NCBI GenBank assembly: GCA_016712225.1
Contig: JADJRL010000003.1
Span: 1,308,501-1,372,500, forward strand
Source of the DNA: Candidatus Defluviibacterium haderslevense
GTDB taxonomy: Bacteria; Bacteroidota; Bacteroidia; Chitinophagales; Saprospiraceae
Length of the DNA stretch: 64,000 nucleotides
Direction: 5' to 3'
Shown: positions 47,858 to 56,861 of the stretch, piece by piece
Position numbering within the stretch: position 1 is the first letter of the stretch
Layout: the number at the start of each line of letters is the position of its first letter
Notes under the pieces: model-generated
What the model saw: only the letters and a program-made list of their open reading frames with translations
The model's database searches: none
Told to the model about the DNA's origin: nothing
Translations under genes and position numbers: made by a program

Positions 47858-48395
47858 GTTGTTTATTTTTTTTTATTATTTCTAATAATTTCTGTTTACC
47901 TCTTAAATATTGACTCCTTGAAGTTGATGCAACAATACCTAACATTTGAGCTATTTCTTCATGTGAATAATCTTCAATGGCGTATAAGGTAAATACGATA
48001 CGATACCGTTCAGGTAACAACTCTATAGCATTCATTATTTCAGCCATATTAGATTCATGTTCAAATTCATCTATAACTCCATCCTCAGAATTTAGAGAAT
48101 ATAAAACACTTTCATCATTCAAATCATCAAATTGAAGTTTTTGCTTTTTATCCAATTCACTGAGCGCAGTGTTTATACAAATTTTTTTAATCCATGCTGG
48201 AAGTAATTGTCCATTATTAAGTTGTTGTATGTTTTGAAATACTTTTATAAAAGTTTCCTGTAATACATCTAAGGCATCTTCGGGTTGATTCATCATTCGT
48301 AAACAAATATTATACATAGGAATATTGAACATATCATAAAGCTCTCTGTAGGCTTTTTGATCTGCTTGTTTTATCCTATCGACTAAAGTCTGCAT
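47820..48395 (-). CDS. ECF RNA polymerase sigma factor
   Basis: 191 residues. Region 2: YRELYDMFNIPMYNICLRMM, then EDALDVLQETFIKVFQNI and WIKKICINTALSEL. Region 4: LPERYRIVFTLYAIEDYSHE, EIAQMLGIVASTSRSQYLRG and KQKLLEII. The helix-turn-helix reads MLGIVASTSRSQ, where the common GTVKSR becomes STSRSQ. The gene overlaps the putative anti-sigma gene by 38 bases, so the pair is translationally coupled, and an outer-membrane protein comes third. It is likely to respond to an envelope signal. Confidence 0.92.
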   Translation of the reverse strand: MQTLVDRIKQADQKAYRELYDMFNIPMYNICLRMMNQPEDALDVLQETFIKVFQNIQQLNNGQLLPAWIKKICINTALSELDKKQKLQFDDLNDESVLYSLNSEDGVIDEFEHESNMAEIMNAIELLPERYRIVFTLYAIEDYSHEEIAQMLGIVASTSRSQYLRGKQKLLEIIKKNKQHVRSIKTIYTTA

Positions 48396-48544
48396 TTGTT
48401 TTTCGTTTAATACTGAACTACAATGATAAAGAGTAGTAAAAATGCCTTTCGTTGCATCAAATTAATTTTATTTTTAAGTTTAATTAAAAAATAAATATAA
48501 AATGTTGAAAATTAATATGTTAGTTATGATAAAATAGAGTTCAT

Positions 48545-49297
48545 TTACCATTGACAAGACTCACCATGATCTTTAAGCCATTTTTCGGATTCCAAATAAT
48601 GAGGCATCGCTCTTTCTACTTCTGCCCAGAATTTGGCTGAATGATTATGATGTACCAAATGTGCTAACTCATGAATAATAATATAATCCAAAACAAAATT
48701 AGGAGCCAACAATAATCTGGATGAAATACTTATATTTTTGTTTGTACTACAACTTCCCCAATTGCTGTGATTATTTCTAAGTCTAATTTGATTGATTTCT
48801 TTATTAAAAAACTGCTTATTAAGTTCATGTACTCTATTTCTTAATCCTTCTATATATGTTTTGGACATAATATTACTAATTAGACTGGAGCACATTTTTT
48901 GACGCTGTTCAACAGTAATATTTGCAGGTAATTCCAAGTATATGACATAGCCTCTTCTTCGACCGGTAGCTGTTTTTCGTTCTATATTCTCTTTAACATC
49001 TAATGTAAAAAGGCTATTTCTAACGGTCAACTGTGATCCTGTTTCATAAACTTTGGGTAAATATTTCGCTCGATATAAATGATCTTTCGTTAATCTTTTA
49101 TAAATCCATTCTTTTGCCCATAAGATGTGTTTTGTTTTTTCAAAACTAGGAGACATAATTGGAATTCGTATTATAGCTTTATTCTTGGTTAATGAAACTC
49201 TGGCAGACATCCGCCATTCATGATGGATCTCCAATAATAAATCTATATTATCAATTTGAATGTTCTGATATTCTTTGAATGTTTTTGCTTTAAGCAT
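48545..49297 (-). CDS. YgjP-type (DUF45) zinc metallopeptidase
   Basis: 250 residues. The SprT/YgjP-like catalytic site is IIIHELAHLVHHNHSAKFW: His209, Glu210, His213 and a further His219, matching HExxH-x5-H of the family. A conserved RLRNNHSNWGSCS block precedes it, as in YgjP. The N-terminal part (WRMSARVSLTKNKAIIRIP) is also typical. No signal peptide: cytoplasmic. Physiological substrate unknown. Its start overlaps the end of serC by 8 bases, so the two are probably translated from one mRNA although unrelated in function. Confidence 0.85.
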   Translation of the reverse strand: MLKAKTFKEYQNIQIDNIDLLLEIHHEWRMSARVSLTKNKAIIRIPIMSPSFEKTKHILWAKEWIYKRLTKDHLYRAKYLPKVYETGSQLTVRNSLFTLDVKENIERKTATGRRRGYVIYLELPANITVEQRQKMCSSLISNIMSKTYIEGLRNRVHELNKQFFNKEINQIRLRNNHSNWGSCSTNKNISISSRLLLAPNFVLDYIIIHELAHLVHHNHSAKFWAEVERAMPHYLESEKWLKDHGESCQW

Positions 49298-50360
49298 ATT
49301 TCAAAGCGAAATCTTGCATTACGTTTACTAATACATTGACACTTTCTAATGGCAATGCGTTATAAAGTGAAGCTCTAAATCCTCCAACAGATCTATGCCC
49401 CTGTAGGCCAACACAATTTGCATCCTTGCACAATTTTAAAAATTCAGCTTCGTGATCCGAGTTTTTTAATTTAAATACAACATTCATGCGAGAACGATCT
49501 TCTTTCCTGACCGTTCCTTCAAAACATGGATTTCTATCGATCTCATTATACAGGGTTAATGCTTTTTCGTTATTACGTAATTCCATAGCTTTCGGGCCCC
49601 CCATTTCCTTTATCCATCGCATAGTTAACATGGATACGTATATTGGAAATACGGGAGGTGTGTTATACATCGAACCTTTATCCATGTGGTTCTTGTAATC
49701 TAACATGCTTGGTAATTTTCTTCCGGTTTTTCCCAATAGGTCTTTTTTAACTACTACTAAGGTGACACCTGCAGGACCCATATTTTTCTGAGCTCCAGCA
49801 TAAATTAACCCAAAGTTTTTCCCATCTACTTTTCTACTAAAAATATCAGAAGACATATCGCAAACCAAAGGAATAGATCCCTTAGGCCACCAATGGTATT
49901 GAGAACCATAAATGGTATTATTAGAAGTAATGTGTAAATATGCACCGGTATCGGGATATTCGAACTGATTCGGAATATGTCTAAACTGATCAGATTCAGA
50001 TGAAGCAATGACATTCACATTTCCAAAAAGCTTGGCTTCTTTAATAGCTCCACTTGACCAAGTTCCTGTGTTAACATAATGAGCTGTATCATGTTCTGGT
50101 AATAAATTCATTGGAATCATAAAAAATTGTGAACTAGCACCACCAGAAAGAAATAATACCGCATATTCTTCATCTATTCCCAATAATTCCCTAACTAAGG
50201 ATTCTGATTCATCCATTACTGATTCAAATTCCTTACTTCTATGAGATATTTCTAAAATAGAAAGGTCTAATTCTTTAAAATTAATGATTGAAGCTGAAGC
50301 TTGTTGTAATACGGATTGCGGAAGTATTGCTGGTCCCGCATAAAAATTATGTTTTTTCAT
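49290..50360 (-). CDS. serC: Phosphoserine aminotransferase
   Basis: 356 residues, normal length. SerC converts 3-phosphohydroxypyruvate and glutamate to phosphoserine (serine biosynthesis), and also acts in pyridoxal phosphate synthesis in some bacteria. It starts with HNFYAGPAILPQSVLQQA. PLP is bound through Lys192 in YAGAQKNMGPAGV, and NTPPVFPIYV and GHRSVGGFRASLYNA fit the family. Its stop overlaps the YgjP-type gene. serA is not seen nearby. A TAACTTTG element is upstream. Confidence 0.95.
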   Translation of the reverse strand: MKKHNFYAGPAILPQSVLQQASASIINFKELDLSILEISHRSKEFESVMDESESLVRELLGIDEEYAVLFLSGGASSQFFMIPMNLLPEHDTAHYVNTGTWSSGAIKEAKLFGNVNVIASSESDQFRHIPNQFEYPDTGAYLHITSNNTIYGSQYHWWPKGSIPLVCDMSSDIFSRKVDGKNFGLIYAGAQKNMGPAGVTLVVVKKDLLGKTGRKLPSMLDYKNHMDKGSMYNTPPVFPIYVSMLTMRWIKEMGGPKAMELRNNEKALTLYNEIDRNPCFEGTVRKEDRSRMNVVFKLKNSDHEAEFLKLCKDANCVGLQGHRSVGGFRASLYNALPLESVNVLVNVMQDFALKYA

Positions 50361-50386
50361 TCAATGATGTATCTTATATTAAAGCC

Positions 50387-50394
50387 CAAAGTTA
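50387..50394 (-). promoter_or_regulatory. Candidate -7 promoter element (TAACTTTG) of serC
   Basis: On the minus strand TAACTTTG ends 26 bases before the serC ATG at 50360. The same intergenic space serves the divergent gene at 50546. Confidence 0.45.
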
Positions 50395-50545
50395 TATATT
50401 GTTTATTGCTCTATAACATTATAGAATCACTTTTTATTATAACGAACAATATTTTAAACATATCTCCTTATTTCTTTATAAATTTACACTACGACAACAT
50501 AAAGTTTATATTAAATAAAACTTATATTAAGTTTAATTTTACGTA

Positions 50546-53500
50546 ATGACTTACAAAAAGATTTTTATCCATTCTATTTTACTTGTGGCATGGTTATCTC
50601 AATTCAATTTACATTCTCAACATATTATTCCACATAATATCTTAAACAATTCAAATGTAAGTCAGCTTGGGGGTTCTTGTTGTTGTGGAACATTTTTGGA
50701 AATGAATTTTCCGAACTTGGACTTTGAAGGCGGAATACCTCCGCCAATAGGAGGTTTTATAGTTTATAGTGCAGGTCAAATGATCGATGAATGGACAGTT
50801 ACCAGAGCAACTATTGATCATTGTGAGGGTTCTCACGCTAATTTAGGTGCCGGGAATCCCAATGGTGCTTCCAATTTTATTGATCTGCATGGATCTCCTG
50901 GTTTTGGTGGAATAAAATACAAACTTACCGGACTAACTCCCGGAAATTCCTACAGAATCGATTTTTGGACAGCTCAAAATGGAGGCAATCACAGTTCTAC
51001 TGGAACCCTTTTAGTAGCCAATGGTGCTTGGTTAAATGTCAGTTGGGTGGTTACTATTTCTGGAAGTGTTGCTTGGTTTAAGCAATCTTATATGTTTATG
51101 GCTATGGCAGATATGGCAGATATGGAATTTAGTAGTGTTGGAGATTTAATCTATGCAGGAACTTTAATAGATGATATTAAAATTTTTGAATGCCCGGGCG
51201 ATCAGGAAGAACCAATGATTACCAATGAGCCACAAAATGAAATATACAACTGTATCGGTGATGTACCAAAAGCTCCAAAATTAATCGTTACAGATAATTG
51301 TGATGCGAATCCAACCATATCCTTTAAAGAAACCACTTCTAAAATTGATAAATGTGAACAATTGATAAAACGTGATTGGGAAATTCTTGACAAATGTGGT
51401 AATAAAAAACTTTTTACTCAGGAAATAACGGTAAAAGATGAAGTCGCGCCAAATATTACTATTGCAGGGAAGGACAAAATTATATTATGTTCCAATCACA
51501 CTAAAAATACTTTTTTAACGTGGCTATTTAGCAATGCAGGAGCTTCGGCAACTGATAATTGTAAAAAAATAACTTGGGATTATGCTTACGACAGTATAGC
51601 AACGAATTCATGTGATACGACACTCGTTGACTTCATTGTTTCGGATGAATGTGATAATACTTCAAGCTTTGTAGCTAAATATATTATTATTGATACGATA
51701 TCACCCAAAATAGTAAATCCAGCTAAGGATGTTTTGTTACAATGTTCACCCTTAGCCAGAGATTCACTCAGAAATTGGCTGCAAAATCATGGATCTGCAA
51801 TAGCTACTGATAATTGTTCATCAGTTGCCTGGACAAATAATTTTAAAGGCGATTCTTCTGCTTTAATTAATGTTGTAGATTTCTATGCAATAGATCATTG
51901 TGGAAATAAAACAAAAACTACAGCAACTTTTATACAACAGGATAATCCGGATACAGTAAGATTTACCCAATATGATTGTTCGATAAATATCATCTCTATC
52001 GATACTCAATTTTTTCAATTGCCAGGATGTGATAGTTTAGTTATCATTAATAAAATTCCAGCGGTTAAGGATTCGAATTACTTTTCCTATACCACATGTG
52101 ACCCATTTCAAAAATCATTAGTCATCGACACGCTGATTAATATGCGTGGTTGCGATTCATTTATCATCTCATCTTATAAATATGTCAAACCCGATACATC
52201 TGTAATAACAAATTTTAATTGCACAATAATCGATACCTCGATAACCTACCAAATAGTTTCTAAAAGTCCTTGCGATAGTGTTATTAAAGTTATACAAATT
52301 CCAGCAATCACAAATGAATTGATTTTAAATCAAACGACCTGTGATTCCACAAAAATTGGGATTGATACATTGGTTTATAAAAATATTTACTCGTGCGACT
52401 CTACTATTTATATCAATACTATTTTTTCTCCATTAACTATTAATTATCGGGACAGTTTTTTATGTACAATAAATAATAGTTATAAGGATACTTTAATTTA
52501 TCAAACCAAAACTTGTGATAGTCTGGTTATTATTCATTATAAACCTAAACAGAAGGATACGCTTTATATCGAAACAAATACTTGTCAATTCCAAAATGCC
52601 GGAATATTCAATTCGCTATTCACCAACAAATACGGTTGTGATTCTTTAGTCATTGAAAAAATTAATTTTATTGCTGCTGATACTCTTTTTATTAATAAAA
52701 ATGTTTGTAATATTCCAATTCAATTAATAGATACTTTATATTACCCTATTCAAGGTAAATGTGATTCAGTAGTTTTCGTAAATAACATATTTCATACTTC
52801 CGACACTACTTATTTAAAACAAATCACTTGCGATCCCAATCAAGTGAATACGATCATAAATCATTTGCAAGGTCAATATTGCGATAGCGTTATTATTTCT
52901 AAAATTGAATTGAGACCATCTTCGATACAATATCATCTTGAAACAACTTGTTTTAAAGATTCTGTTAGATCAGATAGTTTATTTTTAATGACTTCACTGG
53001 GTTGTGATAGTATCATTGTAACAAAGGTTCTTTATGAACCTATGGTTTTCGATGTTGCCATTGATCATATTAGTTGCTTTGGTATGAAAAACGGAAGTAT
53101 CAATGTGGATGTCATTAAAAATGTTGAACTCCCTTTAGAATATATTCTCAATGGTGTTCAAGTAACAAATAATGATCTGCTTAATAAATTAGATGTCGGT
53201 ACCTATACTTTAATTATCACGGATAAGAGAAAATGCAAATCTGATAGCATCCTGTTTCAAATAATCCAACCCGATCTATTAAATGTAGATGCCGGAAAAG
53301 ATTTACATCTCAAAACGCCCACAACCATTAATCTAAAGGCTAATACGAATCGGGTGGTTAAGTTTTATCATTGGTTTCCGGAATCATTATTTTCATGCAG
53401 TTCCTGTGAAACTACAGAAATTCAAATTCATGAAAATGGTGAAGCATATATTTTGGTTACCGACCAAAATGGATGTCAGGCCATAGATACCATCCTATTC

Positions 53501-53809
53501 ATTTTAGATGAATCTGGACAAGTGTTTATCCCTACACTATTTAGTCCTAACGGAGATGGCATCAATGATTACTTTATTCCTGTTGTTACTGATCCTAATA
53601 TTCAGATTAAGTCCATGAAAATATTTGATCGTTGGGGAGAACTATTGTTTCAAAGTGAATTAGTAAATCCAGCACAATTTAACACAGGATGGAACGGAAT
53701 ATTTAGAAATAAGCCATTGAATCCAGGAGTATACCTTTACCTTATTGAAGGACTTGATTCTAATCTTTCTAAGATTAACCTTAAAGGTGAGGTCACCTTG
53801 ATACGATAA
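50546..53809 (+). CDS. Giant secreted protein with nine Cys-paired repeats and T9SS type B sorting domain
   Basis: 1087 residues. The signal peptide ends at about residue 25 (LHSQ). After a Cys cluster (GGSCCCG) the first ~200 residues form a jellyroll-like domain (WTVTRATIDHCEGSHANL, IDLHGSPGFGGIKY). Then HYR-like units carry TDNC..CGN patterns (residues ~230-470). Residues ~494-830 hold nine ~40-residue units with a CDS[LVFTI] core and a second Cys. A SprB-like unit follows (ISCFGMKNGSINVDV, TYTLIITDKRKC). The end is a gliding-motility-associated C-terminal domain (FSPNGDGINDYF, KIFDRWGELLF, GVYLYLIEG), i.e. type B. Expected to be surface-bound or secreted by SprA; likely an adhesin or matrix protein (inference). 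Confidence 0.85.
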   Translation: MTYKKIFIHSILLVAWLSQFNLHSQHIIPHNILNNSNVSQLGGSCCCGTFLEMNFPNLDFEGGIPPPIGGFIVYSAGQMIDEWTVTRATIDHCEGSHANLGAGNPNGASNFIDLHGSPGFGGIKYKLTGLTPGNSYRIDFWTAQNGGNHSSTGTLLVANGAWLNVSWVVTISGSVAWFKQSYMFMAMADMADMEFSSVGDLIYAGTLIDDIKIFECPGDQEEPMITNEPQNEIYNCIGDVPKAPKLIVTDNCDANPTISFKETTSKIDKCEQLIKRDWEILDKCGNKKLFTQEITVKDEVAPNITIAGKDKIILCSNHTKNTFLTWLFSNAGASATDNCKKITWDYAYDSIATNSCDTTLVDFIVSDECDNTSSFVAKYIIIDTISPKIVNPAKDVLLQCSPLARDSLRNWLQNHGSAIATDNCSSVAWTNNFKGDSSALINVVDFYAIDHCGNKTKTTATFIQQDNPDTVRFTQYDCSINIISIDTQFFQLPGCDSLVIINKIPAVKDSNYFSYTTCDPFQKSLVIDTLINMRGCDSFIISSYKYVKPDTSVITNFNCTIIDTSITYQIVSKSPCDSVIKVIQIPAITNELILNQTTCDSTKIGIDTLVYKNIYSCDSTIYINTIFSPLTINYRDSFLCTINNSYKDTLIYQTKTCDSLVIIHYKPKQKDTLYIETNTCQFQNAGIFNSLFTNKYGCDSLVIEKINFIAADTLFINKNVCNIPIQLIDTLYYPIQGKCDSVVFVNNIFHTSDTTYLKQITCDPNQVNTIINHLQGQYCDSVIISKIELRPSSIQYHLETTCFKDSVRSDSLFLMTSLGCDSIIVTKVLYEPMVFDVAIDHISCFGMKNGSINVDVIKNVELPLEYILNGVQVTNNDLLNKLDVGTYTLIITDKRKCKSDSILFQIIQPDLLNVDAGKDLHLKTPTTINLKANTNRVVKFYHWFPESLFSCSSCETTEIQIHENGEAYILVTDQNGCQAIDTILFILDESGQVFIPTLFSPNGDGINDYFIPVVTDPNIQIKSMKIFDRWGELLFQSELVNPAQFNTGWNGIFRNKPLNPGVYLYLIEGLDSNLSKINLKGEVTLIR
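52021..53040 (+). repeat. Nine tandem ~40-residue Cys-containing repeats (protein level)
   Basis: CDS followed by a hydrophobic residue recurs nine times at about 40-residue steps, each accompanied by a second Cys and a DTL or D-S/T-x segment (e.g. CDSLVIINK, CDSFIISSY, CDSVIKVIQ, CDSIIVTKV). Units have diverged, so no DNA-level tandem repeat is implied. Paired Cys suggest intradomain disulphides outside the cell. Confidence 0.75.
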
Positions 53810-53932
53810 AAGTAGATAAGAGTTTATATATTAATATTATATAAATATAAACGCTAAAGATGTTGTGCCATTTTCTAAAAAAATTAGAAAAGACACTTGA
53901 ATTAAATGAGAATTTTGAATGCAATTAAAAAT

Positions 53933-53978
53933 AAAGCAATTAATTGTTCCAACATTATTCAGGATTTAATTGCTTTTT
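53933..53978 (+). terminator. Rho-independent terminator after the type B protein gene
   Basis: AAAGCAATTAA (53933-53943) pairs exactly with TTAATTGCTTT (53966-53976); five T run at 53974-53978. The 22-base loop is long. It separates the upstream gene from the operon at 54048. Confidence 0.6.
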
Positions 53979-54027
53979 CAAATTATTTAAGAAAATCAGT
54001 TGAATATAATTTAAATAGGCTTACATT

Positions 54028-54035
54028 TACTTTTG
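54028..54035 (+). promoter_or_regulatory. Candidate -7 promoter element (TACTTTTG) of the 54048-62629 operon
   Basis: Exact TAnnTTTG ending 12 bases before the ATG at 54048. A TTG (54000-54002) is 25 bases upstream, a bit far. The in-frame TTG at 54033 lies inside this box, which argues for the ATG at 54048 as the true start. Confidence 0.5.
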
Positions 54036-54047
54036 AAGCCCAGCTTT

Positions 54048-55004
54048 ATGAATTACTTATCTAACCCCCAATCTAATAATAAAAGAGTTCTTACTTTTAA
54101 GACTTTGCTATCTCTTTTCATCATTTCTCTTTTGAGTTCTTGTACTACTGATAATCTTAATGTCATAGACGATAATGACCCTATATCAGTTACCAACATC
54201 TCAAGATTAAAAATCGAAAATTATGTAAATCGGTTATTTATTGATTTGATTGGGCGGGAACCTTTAAAAGTGGAATTAGGGCCCGAAGTAGATACCTTGA
54301 AAGTGAGAGAACTCAGTCGCGATTCACGTCTTGACCTTATTAACAGACTCATGCAGGATACTAGTTTTAGAATCGGTGAGCGATCCTATAAGGCGGCATT
54401 TTATCTAAATCTGTATAATCTGGCTAAAGTTCGTTGTCTTGAAGGTGTTTCGGATGAGGAAATATCTTACTATATGGGTTTGTTTCTGTCTGATGCGATG
54501 AGAGACTCCATGAATGGTAATTGGGATGACTTCTATGGTAAGTTAAATCAAATTCGCAAGCTTCAAAATGTGTTACAAAGCCAAGAAGATCTCTACAATG
54601 GAGATATCAGCTACAATCAAATATTTCAGTTCATGGTGGATAACCACATTTACGGCATTATCAATATGAATACCTTCAATTTTATCCGCGCCATTTATAA
54701 TGAATTACTATTTAGATTGCCTACAGATCAAGAATATGCTGTTGCTTTTGATATCATTGAAAAATCCTCGCCAGGCCAGGCATTTGGAAATTATTGCAGC
54801 AACAAAACGGAATTCATCCACAATCTCGTTGAATCACCCGCAATGCATGAAGGTATAGTCATTTGGACTTTTCAAATTTATCTAAATCGCTTCCCAAGTT
54901 CCAGGGAACTGGCTAGTATTCTTCCCGAGTATTTAAAACATCACGACATCCGCGAAATTATAAAACAAATATCAGTGACTGATGAATATGCAGGATTTAA
55001 GTAA
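54048..55004 (+). CDS. Lipoprotein with DUF1549-like sequence, first gene of a surface operon
   Basis: 318 residues from the ATG at 54048. The lipobox is LLSSC (Cys32). The mature part begins TTDNLNVID. The segment YVNRLFIDLIGREPLKVEL, with later FDIIEKSSPGQAF and IYLNRFPSSRELASILPEYL, recalls the N-terminal helical domain of DUF1549 proteins of Planctomycetes and Bacteroidota (which work with DUF1501 partners), but I cannot prove homology from memory. It is mostly helical. The stop overlaps the next lipoprotein gene by 23 bases, and a DUF1501-like gene comes third, supporting the pairing. Function unknown. Confidence 0.72.
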   Translation: MNYLSNPQSNNKRVLTFKTLLSLFIISLLSSCTTDNLNVIDDNDPISVTNISRLKIENYVNRLFIDLIGREPLKVELGPEVDTLKVRELSRDSRLDLINRLMQDTSFRIGERSYKAAFYLNLYNLAKVRCLEGVSDEEISYYMGLFLSDAMRDSMNGNWDDFYGKLNQIRKLQNVLQSQEDLYNGDISYNQIFQFMVDNHIYGIINMNTFNFIRAIYNELLFRLPTDQEYAVAFDIIEKSSPGQAFGNYCSNKTEFIHNLVESPAMHEGIVIWTFQIYLNRFPSSRELASILPEYLKHHDIREIIKQISVTDEYAGFK

Positions 55005-55485
55005 GCTTTTCTACAAGTTAGGAATCATATTTCTAATGTTCTTTTTGGCTTCTTGTCAAAAGGATTTTTATGTATATGAAATTGATGATCAGACCATTTT
55101 ACCGGTCAATAGTCAAAAGATAAAACCTAAATCCATAACGCAGTATATCTCTATTTTATACACTAATTTTTTTCAAAAAGCAATCAGCCCTAATTCTATG
55201 TTGAGTGCCCAAAAGGCCATTGAATCCATTGGAGATAAACAAGTAGCATTTGATATATTATTGAGCAAATACATGAATGACCCTAAGGTTATTATTCCAA
55301 GCAAAGAAGAAATGCTCAAAGATCCTGAAGCTTTTATTCGAGCCACCTATAAGCGATTTCTGGTGCGAGAACCTACAGAAGCTGAACTCAACTGGATGTT
55401 GAATTATATTTCGAGCCGTCCTAATGTAACACCAGAACATTTTTACTTTGCTTTTGGTACTTGTAATGAGCATTTTCACTATTAA
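54982..55485 (+). CDS. Second lipoprotein, DUF1549-like fragment
   Basis: 167 residues. A second ATG two codons later (54988) is equally possible. Lipobox LASC (Cys25). The C-terminal half contains FIRATYKRFLVREPTEAELN, like the RxPT helix in DUF1549 proteins and similar to NRLFIDLIGREP in the gene before it, so these two may be an unequal duplication. It overlaps the upstream gene by 23 bases and precedes the DUF1501-like gene by 12, so the three are surely one transcript. Function unknown. Confidence 0.68.
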   Translation: MNMQDLSKLFYKLGIIFLMFFLASCQKDFYVYEIDDQTILPVNSQKIKPKSITQYISILYTNFFQKAISPNSMLSAQKAIESIGDKQVAFDILLSKYMNDPKVIIPSKEEMLKDPEAFIRATYKRFLVREPTEAELNWMLNYISSRPNVTPEHFYFAFGTCNEHFHY

Positions 55486-55497
55486 TTTGAAGGGGTT

Positions 55498-56850
55498 ATG
55501 AATCGACGAAAGTTTATAAGAAATTCAGCTTTAGCTGCAACCGGAAGTATTGGAATGCCCTTTCTGCTTCCATCCGGTCTTTTGTTCGCTCAACAAGCTC
55601 CTATGATGGCAAAACATGTTGTTTTTGTTCAGTTCGCAGGTGGTTTGCGTCAGCAGGAATCGGTTTTACAACGTTATTTAGCCGGGAGCCAAAACGAACA
55701 GGTGGAAGGCAATATCATGTACAATTTATTAGATGGTCCACCGCCAGAGGATAAAATAGCTTATGGTATAGATGACAAAAAAAATAATATTGTAGGCGCA
55801 TTTCCGATTAATCCATTACTTCAGACTTCCCTGCAACGACAAGGCATCTTGTTTCCGGAGGTGAAATTTTCAAAGGGTAGCGCTGGACATTTCAATGGAT
55901 TAAGTACGGGGGTTTCGGGCAATTACTACACTACTTCAGGACTTAGACAAAGAACTGCATCTCCTACAATATTTGAATACCTAAGAAAACATGCAGGTTT
56001 CAAAGCAACAGATTGTTGGTCAGTTGCCAATAGTCTCACTGGTTCGCGATCTCTTCTTAATTATTCGGACCATAAAGATTATGGTCGGCGATATGCTGGA
56101 AATTTTATTGCCCCTTCCGTCACTTTTGGCGCTCCAGGAAGGGAACATTTCATGGATTTCAAAAATTACCATCCTGATACAGATTATGCATTGTTTCGAG
56201 AAATTAGAGGCTTTTTGAATCAAAATTTTACAAACGACGGACTTGAAATTCCCCACTTATACAATACACCAGAAGAAGAAAACAACATCAGGGAGTTCAT
56301 CCGTCAAACTTTCGAAAAAGTAAAAAATGGTAAGATCATATCTCCCCCGGTTACGGATAATGGAGATATGGTTACACTAGGATATACCGCAGAATTGTTG
56401 CGTTGGTTCAAACCTAGATTGACAATTGTAGATCTCAGCAATATTGATGTTTGCCACGGCAATTTCACTGCTTATTTAAAAAATATTCATCGTGCAGATC
56501 ATGGAATTGCATTCTTGTGGAAGGAGATTCAGGCTATTCCTGAAATGAGAGACAATACTGTTATGATCGTTATGCCGGAGCACGGAAGAGATTTAGAAAA
56601 CAATTCAATTAAGGATCTCAATGATTGGTTTGCTTATGACCATTCCGGAAGCCCAAATGCGCGGAGAATTTTCACATTAATGGTAGGACCCGGTATTGAC
56701 GCGAACCTAAAACGAGGTTCAGAACAATCTCCTTTGGGAGATGCCTCGGATGTCGTTCCAACGATTGCTGATATATTTGGAATTAAAGAAATCGTCTACA
56801 AAGCAGGCTTGCTGGATGTTTCAGCCAGATCTTTATTTGACAGAATTTAA
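55498..56850 (+). CDS. Tat-type exported DUF1501/sulfatase-superfamily-like protein
   Basis: 450 residues. The N-terminus NRRKFIRNS (twin Arg at 3-4) plus a hydrophobic stretch (AATGSIGMPFLLPSGLLFA) is a twin-arginine signal. The body starts KHVVFVQFAGGLRQQES, the opening strand of the alkaline-phosphatase/sulfatase fold, and later has ADHGIAFLWKEIQA, VMIVMPEHGRDLENN and TLMVGPGI, as in DUF1501 proteins. The usual formylglycine motif (CxPxR) is not seen, so it is not a classical sulfatase. It follows lipoprotein genes and precedes a heme-motif lipoprotein. Partners of this kind in Planctomycetes are of unknown function. It is expected in the periplasm or on the surface. Confidence 0.82.
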   Translation: MNRRKFIRNSALAATGSIGMPFLLPSGLLFAQQAPMMAKHVVFVQFAGGLRQQESVLQRYLAGSQNEQVEGNIMYNLLDGPPPEDKIAYGIDDKKNNIVGAFPINPLLQTSLQRQGILFPEVKFSKGSAGHFNGLSTGVSGNYYTTSGLRQRTASPTIFEYLRKHAGFKATDCWSVANSLTGSRSLLNYSDHKDYGRRYAGNFIAPSVTFGAPGREHFMDFKNYHPDTDYALFREIRGFLNQNFTNDGLEIPHLYNTPEEENNIREFIRQTFEKVKNGKIISPPVTDNGDMVTLGYTAELLRWFKPRLTIVDLSNIDVCHGNFTAYLKNIHRADHGIAFLWKEIQAIPEMRDNTVMIVMPEHGRDLENNSIKDLNDWFAYDHSGSPNARRIFTLMVGPGIDANLKRGSEQSPLGDASDVVPTIADIFGIKEIVYKAGLLDVSARSLFDRI

Positions 56851-56861
56851 ATCAATTAAAG

